A stretch of 64,000 nucleotides of DNA from Molossus alvarezi (GCA_037176705.1 JBAWUJ010000056.1:248001-312000); one strand, 5' to 3'. Positions 1 to 5,853 are shown, counted from the first letter of the stretch. Program-made: numbers and translations. The notes: generated from the sequence alone by a model not told the origin.

Positions 1-54
1 TGCTGGTGCTGGTGCTGGTGCTGGTGCTGGTGCTGGTGCGGGTCCTGGTGTTGG

Positions 55-82
<28 letters not shown>
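1..82 (+). repeat. U0, last 82 bp of a preceding unit
   Basis: Window edge cuts into the terminal microsatellite of a unit lying further left. Six GCTGGT hexamers are visible (2-37), then GCGGGT, CCTGGT, GTTGGT and nine GCT triplets (56-82). The full hexamer count of this copy cannot be known from the window. Confidence 0.95.
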
Positions 83-85
<3 letters not shown>

Positions 86-860
86 TCTTCAGTTAAACCT
101 CACCCGAGGGTATTTCCTTGATTTGCAGTTGGACACCGAAATGCCAGGATAATTCTGGGAGAAGAGGAATGGAGAAACCGAGGCAGGAAAGATAAACAAA
201 GCCAAAGAGCTTTGCGGGACGTGTGTAGCAGGGCCTGATCTTGAGAACCAGGCCAACAGACTCTACTTGTCACAGAAGTGTGCAGCAGAGGAGGGGGCAC
301 GGAAGGGGAGAGGGGGAGAATTCAGACACCACTTAGTGGCAATCATCCTGAAGTTGTTGGGACAGCAGGGAGGGAGAGAGGGAGGGAGGAGGAAAGAAGA
401 GTGTAAAGGAATGAACCAAGCAACCGAGCAACCAACCGACCAAAGAGGCAGGTCCTTCCCAGGAACTAGACCAAAGAAAAGGGGAGACTTTGGGAGTCCA
501 ACTGCACCAGGAATATCTAGGCGAGGAACTTCAAAACCAAAACTTCCAGACAGAAGGGGATGTGAGGCAGAAAAGGCTCTTTAGATGAGCCGAGAGCCTG
601 CCTGTGCTCCCTAGGCCAGACGCGTAGGGTGGCTCGCTCCGTTTCCGTAATAAATGTGCATGAGTTCAGGTTGTGCTCCCTTCACTTGCATTCAGGTTGC
701 AATAAATTCACGGGGCGAGCGGAAGGCAGATGTTCTGTGCAGTGTCTCCTCCACCTCCTTCCCCATGAGAACACAAAGATCCAGGCTGGGGACAGCCCTC
801 TGCCGGTGATTCAGGGGATCGTCCAGTCACACCTCTCTGGTGTCTGTGAGCGGTGCAGGT
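83..860. other. U1 left segment, no gene recognised
   Basis: Mixed, CpG-poor sequence. It holds a polypurine tract at 367-401 and two plus-strand AATAAA hexamers at 649-654 and 701-706. They lie 47 bp apart and just upstream of G- and T-containing sequence, so they could act as polyadenylation signals for a transcript entering from the left, but no such transcript can be traced. Open frames here start at GTG and show no domain. The same segment opens every unit. Confidence 0.5.
367..401 (+). repeat. Polypurine tract, 35 nt
   Basis: 35 consecutive A/G bases made of GGGA and GAGA-like steps. It has triplex-forming (H-DNA) potential. Present at the same place in every unit. Confidence 0.8.
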
Positions 861-863
861 CCC

Positions 864-871
864 ATTTGCAT
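864..871 (+). promoter_or_regulatory. Octamer ATTTGCAT
   Basis: Exact POU-domain octamer. It is found in many vertebrate promoters and enhancers, including snRNA distal elements and histone H2B promoters. It is the only exact copy noticed in the unit and lies about 830 bp left of the island core. No snRNA or histone gene follows it, so a functional role is unproven. Confidence 0.3.
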
Positions 872-1001
872 CACAGGCGGCCTTTGAGAGGGAGTGGGAG
901 GGGGCCAGGGGGTATGGTCAAGTGGGAGGGCAGGAGGGAGCGGGAAGAGGGAACTCTGCAACACCTGAAGAGTTTATTGTCTTTGGCTTTCCCCACACAC
1001 T

Positions 1002-1021
1002 CACTGCTTCAAGAAGCAGTG
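1002..1021. other. 20 bp near-perfect dyad
   Basis: CACTGCTTC and GAAGCAGTG are perfect 9 bp inverted arms around a 2 bp AA centre. About 24 bp to its left lies TTTATT (973-978), an AATAAA on the minus strand. Too tightly closed for a good RNA hairpin loop, so a DNA dyad is the simpler reading. Confidence 0.6.
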
Positions 1022-1209
1022 TGGAGTCACACCAAGATTCCCCACAGGAGAACAGGAAGGAGGGGTTGACGGCAGGCAAGTTTCCTTAGTAGGCCTCCTC
1101 CTCGCCCAGCCGCACCACTTGCCCTTGGCAGAGATTCCAACGCCAGGCAAGGGGAGGAGTGGGGGCGAAAGCTTCACAGTGCCCAAAGGGTAGGGCCCCC
1201 GGCCCATGG

Positions 1210-1223
1210 GAAGCTGGTGGCAG
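1210..1223 (+). promoter_or_regulatory. Weak CTCF-like motif, candidate
   Basis: GAAGCTGGTGGCAG agrees with the CTCF core consensus in its GGTGGCAG half but lacks the CCA half. In U5 and U6 the centre reads CCGG. Weak by eye, and a matrix score is needed. Confidence 0.15.
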
Positions 1224-1357
1224 GCGGGCCGAGCAGTGGAGGGGTGTCCCGTGGAACACATCTGCCGCTTTGCCATCGGACTGGAGCTTGGTGGGTTGTC
1301 GGGGCGGCGGCCCAAACACACGGGTGGAGGGGGGCGCTCGCCTAGGGCGGGACTTTT

Positions 1358-1366
1358 GGGGGGGGG
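1358..1366 (+). repeat. Poly-G run, 9 nt
   Basis: Nine G after ACTTTT. U9 has ten (47419-47428). U8 has five T and eight G, a substitution at the T/G border. A length-unstable run of this kind makes any reading frame that crosses it unreliable. Confidence 0.85.
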
Positions 1367-1571
1367 TTGCCCCGCCGGTTCGGTGCCCGCCGCCACAGGA
1401 GTGGTTCGCCGTGTCCTGCCAGGAATCCCTCTGTCACCCTCTTCAGTCCACCAAATCCCGTTTTTGTCTGGGAAAAGTGGACATGTGTAAAAAGGAGAAG
1501 CGAACGGACGACACAGTTCCGGGAGGCCGATTCACGTGGATATTGTTTCCACGCGACACAGGTGTCAAGAA

Positions 1572-1577
1572 GTAAGT
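1572..1577 (+). other. Splice-donor-like GTAAGT
   Basis: AAGAA followed by GTAAGTGT has a six-base perfect match to the intron side of the vertebrate 5' splice-site consensus. It closes the CpG-rich shoulder and lies 120 bp left of the island core. Together with the pyrimidine tract and AGs at 2137 and 2163 it would define an intron of about 570 to 590 bp. Inference only. Confidence 0.3.
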
Positions 1578-1741
1578 GTAAGGGATGAGGCCCCCACCTG
1601 CATTTCTCAGGCCGTGAAAGTGGTTTTCATGGCAGGTACTGCCCTGTGTCATTTGCCCCGACCCTGCTCCTACACACCGCCTTCCATTTCCCCGGGGCGC
1701 GCAGGTGTGCTGTCAATTGCCAGCATTCAGGACGGCCGCGG

Positions 1742-1766
1742 CCCCGCCCCTTTCGCCCCGCCCCCG
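1742..1766. promoter_or_regulatory. GC-box cluster
   Basis: CCCCGCCCC (1742-1750) and CCCCGCCCCCG (1756-1766) are two Sp1/KLF-type GC boxes within 25 bp at the left of the island. Another pair sits at 2091-2105 directly after the CT tract, and one at 2641-2650. GC-box clusters are typical of TATA-less CpG-island promoters. Confidence 0.5.
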
Positions 1767-1891
1767 TCCTGACGGCCCATCCCCCTGTGCGCCGACCCGG
1801 CCAGCTGTCAACCTCCTCCGTGCGGAGCTTATCACAGCCGCCACCGGGCAGGCGCTGCGCGATTGCCCCACGTCACAGTGAGGCCAGCCGG

Positions 1892-1926
1892 ATCGCATCG
1901 CATCACATCACGTCGCATCGCATCCT
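1892..1926 (+). repeat. ATCGC-type pentamer repeat, 7 copies
   Basis: Seven consecutive pentamers of the form ATCGC or ATCAC (one GTCGC, last ATCCT). The array is conserved in every unit without length change, unlike the CT and GCT tracts. It ends beside a perfect 8 bp inverted repeat. Confidence 0.85.
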
Positions 1927-1934
1927 GACTAACG

Positions 1935-1956
1935 GGGCCACGGAGACGCGTGGCCC
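1935..1956. other. 8 bp inverted repeat, GGGCCACG / CGTGGCCC
   Basis: Perfect arms at 1935-1942 and 1949-1956 around a 6 nt centre (GAGACG). Each arm carries a CACG half E-box. It is 18 bp left of a full CACGTG and is conserved in all units. Confidence 0.6.
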
Positions 1957-1974
1957 AGCGCTCGGGAGCCCGGG

Positions 1975-1980
1975 CACGTG
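1975..1980. promoter_or_regulatory. E-box CACGTG
   Basis: Canonical bHLH-leucine-zipper binding hexamer (USF, MYC/MAX type) within GGGCACGTGCTC, inside the CpG island and about 40 bp before the pyrimidine tract. Present in every unit. Confidence 0.4.
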
Positions 1981-2019
1981 CTCGATTCACGGCAGCGGGA
2001 GGGTGCTTGGGACACTTGT

Positions 2020-2135
2020 CTTCTCTCCTCTCTTTTCCGCTTCTCTCTCTCTCTCTCTCTCTCTGTGTCTCTCTCTGTCTCTCTCTCTTTCCCGCCCCGC
2101 CCCCGTCTCCCTCTCCTCCTCTCTCTCTCCCCCCT
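2020..2135 (+). repeat. CT microsatellite and pyrimidine tract
   Basis: About 115 nt almost wholly C/T. The dinucleotide part at 2041-2090 is (CT)n with a few GT interruptions, and C-rich steps follow. It ends in CCCCCCTAG, so on the plus strand it resembles a long polypyrimidine tract before a 3' splice site. On the minus strand it is a polypurine tract with H-DNA potential. Unlike the terminal GCT tract, its length looks constant among units. Confidence 0.9.
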
Positions 2136-2326
2136 AGTCTCATAGAGCTCTCCGGTCTTGCAGGACAGGGAATTTCGCGGAGTCGTGGAAGGGACTGCTC
2201 CCCTAGGCCCCTCCTGTGCCGAGGAAGGTCAGGCGGGCAAGCGGGTCCCCGGGCGGATTTGGGGATTTCCTCGGAGCGAGGAGAGGAGGCAGCTTCTCTG
2301 TGCGATCTCGGTTCCGGCGGAGGACA

Positions 2327-2340
2327 CCTGCTGTGGGCAG
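2327..2340 (+). promoter_or_regulatory. Weak CTCF-like motif, candidate
   Basis: CCTGCTGTGGGCAG matches roughly 11 of 14 core CTCF consensus positions by eye, with T where the CCA adenine is expected. Identical in all units. Needs matrix scoring. Confidence 0.15.
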
Positions 2341-2369
2341 AGAAGCCCGACCCCGGTGGCCTGGGGTTT

Positions 2370-2385
2370 TCGCCGGCGCCGGCGA
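2370..2385. other. 16 bp perfect palindrome, GCCGGC-rich
   Basis: TCGCCGGCGCCGGCGA reads the same on both strands and contains four CpG dinucleotides on each strand. Intact in ten of eleven units. In U5 one C to G change near 25413 breaks it. Confidence 0.75.
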
Positions 2386-2471
2386 TACCGCGATACGTCA
2401 ACCATCCACAGGAGTGGAAACGGTCCTGGTGCACACTGCAACTGTTTTCAGAGAGGTAGGGACTGTCGTGT

Positions 2472-2503
2472 CTTAGGTCAAATAAGTACTTTTGAAACCT
2501 AAG
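2472..2503. promoter_or_regulatory. AT-rich dyad inside the CpG island
   Basis: Outer 7 bp arms CTTAGGT (2472-2478) and ACCTAAG (2497-2503) are perfect inverted repeats centred exactly on an 8 bp palindrome AAGTACTT (2484-2491). The left arm runs into AGGTCA (2475-2480), a nuclear-receptor half-site sequence. The element lies in a roughly 60 bp AT-rich stretch (about 2475-2535) in the middle of very GC-rich DNA, and no unit shows a change in it. Possible protein-binding dyad or nucleosome-free core. Function unknown. Confidence 0.45.
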
Positions 2504-2598
2504 TCCTTCAGATCAACGTGTTAATATTTATTGCCTGATCCGCCCGCGCCCGCCCAGTCCCCAGCACACCAGGCCACCCACAGCCGGCCTCGCCCCCC

Positions 2599-2669
2599 CA
2601 CCCAGACACACACACACGCACCCCCACGGACACGCACACCGCCCCGCCCCCACCCACACCGACACAGCA
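2599..2669 (+). repeat. CA / CACC-rich tract
   Basis: Imperfect (CA)n and CCCAC steps, including ACACACACAC near 2606-2617. Conserved in length among units. Confidence 0.7.
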
Positions 2670-2713
2670 GCGCCCAGTCACGGCCCGTTAGAGATCCGGG
2701 CCACTGGTGGACC

Positions 2714-2751
2714 CGGTCGCTGTCCGTTGCAGCGGTCGCTGTCCGTTGCAG
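2714..2751 (+). repeat. Perfect 2 x 19 bp tandem duplication
   Basis: CGGTCGCTGTCCGTTGCAG occurs twice with no mismatch (2714-2732 and 2733-2751), followed by a third partial CGG. Each copy contains CCGTTG, whose complement CAACGG fits the MYB-family core YAACKG. Both copies are identical in all eleven units. Could be a duplicated binding site. Inference. Confidence 0.7.
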
Positions 2752-2902
2752 CGGCGAAGTCCGGTGCCGGGCAATCTGTCTCTCCGGTCGCCCAGGCAAC
2801 CGGCGGCCAGGGCCGCCGTTGATGGCGCGGTCACGCGTCACCCGCAAGTCGTCCTCGCTCGTTCGGTGCCTCGATCGCGTGACCGCGGTTCTGCGGGCAG
2901 AC

Positions 2903-2909
2903 CCGGAAG
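2903..2909 (+). promoter_or_regulatory. ETS-like CCGGAAG
   Basis: CCCGGAAGCG resembles the GABPA/ETS core common in CpG-island promoters. A second, inverted pair is at 3250-3262. Confidence 0.3.
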
Positions 2910-2940
2910 CGGGCCGGAGAGAGGCACACACGCACAGACA

Positions 2941-3019
2941 CTCCCTCCCTCCCTCCCTCCCTCACAGACACACACAGGCCTCCACACCTCCCTCGCTGGC
3001 TCGCTCCCTCCCCCCCCCC
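2941..3019 (+). repeat. CTCC tetramers and poly-C run
   Basis: Five CTCC tetramers from 2941, then CA-rich spacer, then a C homopolymer of 10 at 3010-3019. Among units, CTCC number is 5 (U1, U3, U6, U7, U10, U11) or 4 (U2, U4, U5, U8, U9), and poly-C varies from 9 to 12. These account for all of the island length differences except a single inserted C in U7. Confidence 0.9.
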
Positions 3020-3054
3020 TTGGCCTCTGGCGACATACAAGTACATAATCAGTC

Positions 3055-3060
3055 AATAAA
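3055..3060 (+). other. AATAAA hexamer
   Basis: Plus-strand polyadenylation-signal hexamer in an AT-rich 40 bp patch (GTACATAATCAGTCAATAAA) near the right end of the island. It could end a short transcript started inside the island. There is no strong GT-rich downstream element, so this is weak. Confidence 0.2.
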
Positions 3061-3116
3061 ACGTTTCAATATCGCGGCGCTCTCGTCCATTTCATCGGCT
3101 TCGCGTCAGTCTGCGG

Positions 3117-3151
3117 CCTCGGCCCGGGCAGAGACCCTGAGAGGGCCGAGG
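3117..3151. other. 9 bp-arm hairpin, CCTCGGCCC / GGGCCGAGG
   Basis: Perfect 9 bp inverted arms (3117-3125, 3143-3151) with a 17 nt loop that itself holds GGG and CCC runs. Arms are unchanged in all units. U4 differs in the first loop base. Confidence 0.6.
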
Positions 3152-3249
3152 AGATCTCCCCCTCCCTTTCGACCTGGAGGATGTTCAGTGGGCCGGCGAG
3201 GGAAGAGCGGCTGCCAGCCGCCGAGCCGGCCCGCGCGCTTTGTTTCTCA

Positions 3250-3262
3250 CGGAAGGCTTCCG
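3250..3262. promoter_or_regulatory. Inverted GGAAG pair
   Basis: CGGAAG and CTTCCG flank a single G, making a 13 bp dyad of two ETS-type cores at the right end of the island. Conserved in every unit. Confidence 0.35.
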
Positions 3263-3277
3263 GGCCCGTGACAAGGG

Positions 3278-3291
3278 AGACCATCTGGTGG
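3278..3291 (-). promoter_or_regulatory. Best CTCF-like motif, candidate
   Basis: Read on the minus strand, CCACCAGATGG matches eleven consecutive positions of the CTCF core consensus. The next base is T where C is strongly preferred, and the two after that do not fit. It lies just outside the right end of the island and is identical in all units. If bound, one site per unit in the same orientation would give a long row of CTCF sites, as known for DXZ4. Not established. Confidence 0.25.
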
Positions 3292-3850
3292 GAGACCTAA
3301 GAGTGTAGTGAGACATCAGGAGGGATACCTCGACTGGGAACATCTTCCCTGAGGAGCAAGGGCTTCGCCTCCCACACCGGGCCCCCGCCCAGCTCAGGAT
3401 CCCAGTACCAGGAAGAGAAGTCCCCATCCCTTGTGGCTGTGCAAACCACGGGGAATCGAGGTCGAGCCTGCCGGGGTCCCAGGCAGTTCCTTTGAAAGGG
3501 CCTGCCCACGCACGGAGCTCCGGGGACCCTCTTTCTGCGGGCTGCGGAGTGGGGGTGGGTGGCAGGGAGGGACAGCGGCAGCTTGAAAGGCACCAGAGAC
3601 ATCCCTGGGAAGAACTGAGTCCTTTGGCATTGGGGTGAGAGCTGGAGGGGCAGCTTTGTCCCGGGCACACGTGCTGGTGGAGGCTGCTGTTCCATGGGTG
3701 AGCCCTTCCCTCGCGGGGCAGGCAGCCCGGTGGGCGGGCGCGCACCGTCCCTGGGACTCTGGTGACCTGGCACCCACTGTCTGGGCCACCCTGGTGATTG
3801 CCTGAGGCCCCGCCCCACGGCCCATTCAGGCCCACCCAAGCTGTGTCCAT

Positions 3851-4530
3851 TGACTTTCTCCTAGGATTGGCCTGTCTTGGCTCCCGCTTGCTTCACGTGG
3901 TCCTAAATTCTCTGAAACCAGCAACACCTGGCCTCAGCGAGCCCCATCCCTCCTCTGGCTCACTGGCCCCAGGCCTGGCAGTGGTAGCAGCCAGCCTTGG
4001 GGCCCAGCTTGACATTGCCTAGGCACCTCCAAGACCAGCACAGAAGGCAGCCATGTGTAGATCGCTTTGTAGCTTATGTCTGGTGGCCCCGGGGAGAACA
4101 CACAGGGGCAGTGGCCGACCTCGCCCCGGAGCCAGCCTGGAAGAGTTGGCCTTTCCTTTGCTCCTTTTCCCTTCAGAATATTACAATGGCATCCTCAGTC
4201 CCTGGAGGTGGGCCTCTGAGCTTCTTTCTCAATAGGCTGTACGTGTGTATTCTTTCTCTTGCCTCTCTCTTTCCTCCCTCCCTCCCTCTCTGGCTAGAGC
4301 CCTTTGGGGCTCAGGGCGAGACTGAGGAAGTTGTACAGAGAGCTCCCACATGCCCACTGCCCTGTAGTCCCTGCTCTTTCTTCCCCAAGTCACACACGGG
4401 CAGGCACGCAGGCACCCAATGCGTGAATTTTCTGAGGCCCAGAGGCCTGGTGCAGAACTTAGGATGAAACCCCTACCCTTCTGTTTTCCACAAAGACAGG
4501 CATGGGCCTAAGCAAGGTGGCCTGGCCTGG
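3851..4530. other. U1 right-central segment, no gene recognised
   Basis: Ordinary GC-rich, CpG-poor sequence with a small CCTCCC tract near 4273-4290. An ATG-started 60-codon frame at 4053 has no recognisable feature. No tRNA, snRNA or mobile-element signature seen. Confidence 0.4.
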
Positions 4531-4534
4531 GCCT

Positions 4535-4567
4535 GGGGGTGGGGTGGGGGTGGGCTTAGGGGATGGG
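4535..4567 (+). other. G-quadruplex-prone tract
   Basis: GGGGG, GGGG, GGGGG and GGG separated by single T bases (4535-4554), followed by further GGGG and GGG runs. Four G-runs with one-base loops form one of the most stable classes of predicted quadruplex. Present in all eleven units about 1.3 kb right of the island. Confidence 0.7.
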
Positions 4568-4784
4568 AAGGGAAGGCCAGGGCCACTTATTCCAAGGGAA
4601 AGCAATGGCTTCATTCAAATGCAGAGAGCCTAGGACTTTGCCTCAGGCTTCTACAACTCCCCCACACTTAGGCCACTGATTCCAAGCTGCAGGAAGGGAG
4701 CGCGGGCGGGCAGTCTGGGGCTGAAAGACTTCGCCTCCATGTGCCAAAGCCGAAAACTGCCCTCCACCCTCTGAGACAGGGCAG

Positions 4785-4856
4785 GGTGTGGGTGGGGGTT
4801 AGGTGGCGGTCGGGTGGTGGCGGTGGTGTTGAGCGGTGGCGGTTTAGGGGTGCAGG
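4785..4856 (+). repeat. GGT/GGC-rich low-complexity tract
   Basis: Imperfect GTGG, GGCGGT and GGTGGC steps, nearly free of C on the plus strand. In U10 the DNA just left of this tract carries a 12 bp deletion and an 18 bp duplication. Confidence 0.75.
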
Positions 4857-5068
4857 TCCAGGGCATCCAAGGAGAAGTTAAACAGTCCATCTCGGCGTCT
4901 TCGATTCCCTAGGCCAAACGCTGGTGTGGAGTGATGAGGGTGCGGGGAGGCCTGGTAGGGGATGAATGGACTCAGTAAGCCTGTGTCTCGGGAACAACGA
5001 GCACACGCGTACTGAAACACTGTGCTCCAGCTGACGATTTTGGTAACTCTCCTTTAGGTTCCCCTCAC

Positions 5069-5124
5069 ATGGATGGATGGGTAGATGGTTGGGTGGGTGG
5101 GTGGGTGGATGGATGGATGGATGG
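5069..5124 (+). repeat. GGAT / GGGT tetranucleotide microsatellite
   Basis: ATGG steps, then GTAGATGGTT, four GGGT-type steps and four GGAT steps. The copy number appears the same in all units, so it mutates less within the array than the terminal GCTGGT tract. Confidence 0.9.
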
Positions 5125-5353
5125 TGAGCACTGAACTGGACAGAGAGGACACACCGATCCTCCCTCCGCCCACCGATTTCCAAGGGTAGGTCCGGGCCTA
5201 GGACATGGGCAACACCCCCATCAAGTGAATTTAGTTAACACCTTTGTAGTTTGGACCGTCCTTGGAGTTTAGTGTAGGTCTCTGGGTCTGTGGGGCCACG
5301 ACACAGGCCTCGGCTGAGCTCGCCTGTGTTCCTATGTGTATGTGGCCCCTGTT

Positions 5354-5380
5354 ACGCGCACACGCGCGCGCACACACACG
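5354..5380. repeat. Alternating purine-pyrimidine tract, Z-DNA-prone
   Basis: 27 nt of strictly alternating CG and CA steps with a CGCGCGCG core. In U2 to U6 the core is one CG shorter (25 nt), which makes this a clean class marker for the variant block. Confidence 0.8.
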
Positions 5381-5739
5381 GTCCTCTCCTCGGGAGAGCC
5401 CTGACTCCTAAGTCGTGATCCCGGGGTTGTTTGAAACATCACCCCAAAGGAGTGGACCCCAGGAGGAGGATGTGAACATATGTAGTAGACGCCCGTGAAC
5501 TGTGTGTTCTGAAAAGGGTTCAGACCTTAGGTCGTAGGTGATGTTTATATTTACCACCCTGCAATGAGAACCTAGAAACAAGTCAGGACATCAAAAATCC
5601 CTCTCTTTGAAAGTCAGGGAGTTCCTGCATGTGTCAGAGAGGGTCCCCTATTTGTCTCCTGGCCTTCCACAGAATTCACCCCAGGACCCGATGTGTAATC
5701 TTTGAGTCTGATGAGTTTTTTGAGTCATTCTTTGTTGTT
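5381..5739. other. U1 segment before the terminal microsatellite, nothing recognised
   Basis: Ordinary sequence with no gene, RNA or mobile-element signature. It contains a small GACCT-T-AGGTC dyad at about 5524-5534. An open frame through the microsatellite starts at GTG (5629) and gives an Ala-Gly repeat, which is not credible as a gene. Confidence 0.4.
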
Positions 5740-5822
5740 GCTGGTGCTGGTGCTGGTGCTGGTGCTGGTGCTGGTGCTGGTGCTGGTGCTGGTGCTGGTG
5801 CTGGTGCGGGTCCTGGTGTTGG

Positions 5823-5850
<28 letters not shown>
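5740..5850 (+). repeat. U1 terminal microsatellite (GCTGGT)11 / (GCT)9
   Basis: Eleven GCTGGT hexamers, then GCGGGT, CCTGGT and GTTGGT as imperfect steps, then nine GCT triplets. The hexamer is itself GCT plus GGT, so the trinucleotide run and hexamer run probably grew from one ancestral GCT/GGT tract. It is preceded by a TTGTTGTT stretch. The reading frame through it encodes an Ala-Gly then poly-Ala stretch, but that is a by-product of the repeat and not evidence of a gene. Confidence 0.97.

Positions 5851-5853
<3 letters not shown>

Larger units (their letters stand above)
2164..2455 (+). other. Possible exon after the pyrimidine tract
   Basis: The segment is bounded on the left by TCTTGCAG (AG at 2162-2163, alternative AG at 2136-2137) and on the right by GAG followed by GTAGGG (2456). 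With the donor at 1572 this gives a plausible exon-intron-exon arrangement on the plus strand. If the alternative AG is used, the frame that reaches 1571 continues open to a TAG at 2457-2459. However, the left frame has no ATG start, only GTG at 1159, and U9 and U8 disturb it at the poly-G run. A noncoding spliced RNA is more likely than a protein. Every unit has the same arrangement, with the equivalent segment starting 6 bp after positions such as 7926, 13687 and 19448. Confidence 0.25.
1691..3270. promoter_or_regulatory. U1 CpG island core
   Basis: A block of about 1.6 kb with CpG at far higher density than the flanks. It contains GC boxes, a CRE/UPRE-like CCACGTCA (1868-1875), an E-box, ETS-like sites, many GCGC/CGCG motifs and several short perfect dyads. 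It is followed by ordinary sequence in which CpG is sparse. A less dense CpG-rich shoulder extends left to about 1100. The features are those of a vertebrate CpG-island promoter or regulatory element. No TATA box stands out, and the transcription direction cannot be decided from the sequence. Boundaries are visual. Confidence 0.8.
3185..3850 (-). other. Longest ATG-started open frame, 221 codons, not called as a gene
   Basis: A minus-strand frame from ATG at 3850 down to a stop at 3185, running into the island. The predicted peptide is rich in Pro, Ser, Gly, Arg and Cys, without a signal peptide, membrane segment or familiar domain. It stays open in ten of eleven units. In U9 a C to A change near 49662 makes a stop in the middle. 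Because all units are nearly identical, conservation here is no evidence of selection, and GC-rich DNA often yields such frames. Confidence 0.12.
83..5850 (+). repeat. Macrosatellite unit U1 (5768 bp), reference copy
   Basis: First complete unit, used here as the reference for internal features. Diagnostic states: CAGAGG at the unit start, CTGG at 1214-1217, five CTCC tetramers before the CTCA at 2961, CATTTCATCGGC at 3088, GACTTTC after the CATT near 3850, GAGAGG after GGACA near 5140, CACAGGCCTCGG near 5303, a 27 nt alternating CG/CA tract, and a terminal microsatellite of 11 GCTGGT plus 9 GCT. It belongs to the same sequence class as U7 to U11, although it sits left of the divergent U2 to U6 block. 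Confidence 0.96.

Noticed and set aside
629..1069. Open frame of 146 codons and others nearby as protein genes
   Set aside because: It starts at GTG, overlaps other open frames of similar length on both strands, has no recognisable domain, and sits in GC-rich DNA where stops are rare.
1159..1575. 138-codon frame ending at the GTAAGT donor as a first coding exon
   Set aside because: The start is GTG with no suitable upstream ATG, it crosses a length-variable poly-G run that shifts the frame in U9, and the peptide is low-complexity. Kept only as part of a possible noncoding transcript.
1892..1926. CRISPR-like or bacterial repeat
   Set aside because: Seven contiguous pentamers without spacers, within a vertebrate CpG island. 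It is a simple repeat.
1398..2416. Shared CCACAGGAGTGG at about 1393 and 2406 as an internal duplication of the unit
   Set aside because: The match is 12 bp only and the flanks diverge at once, so chance or a shared short motif explains it.
1950..2459. 169-codon frame rich in Ser-Leu as a protein
   Set aside because: GTG start, and the Ser-Leu stretch is simply the translated CT microsatellite.
3182..3850. Purifying selection inferred from the 221-codon frame being open in ten units
   Set aside because: All sequence in the unit is equally conserved because of array homogenisation, so openness has no statistical weight.
4785..4856. Interstitial telomeric repeat, because of scattered TTAGG and TTTAGGGG
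   Set aside because: No two consecutive TTAGGG units occur. The matches are isolated within a GGT-rich tract.
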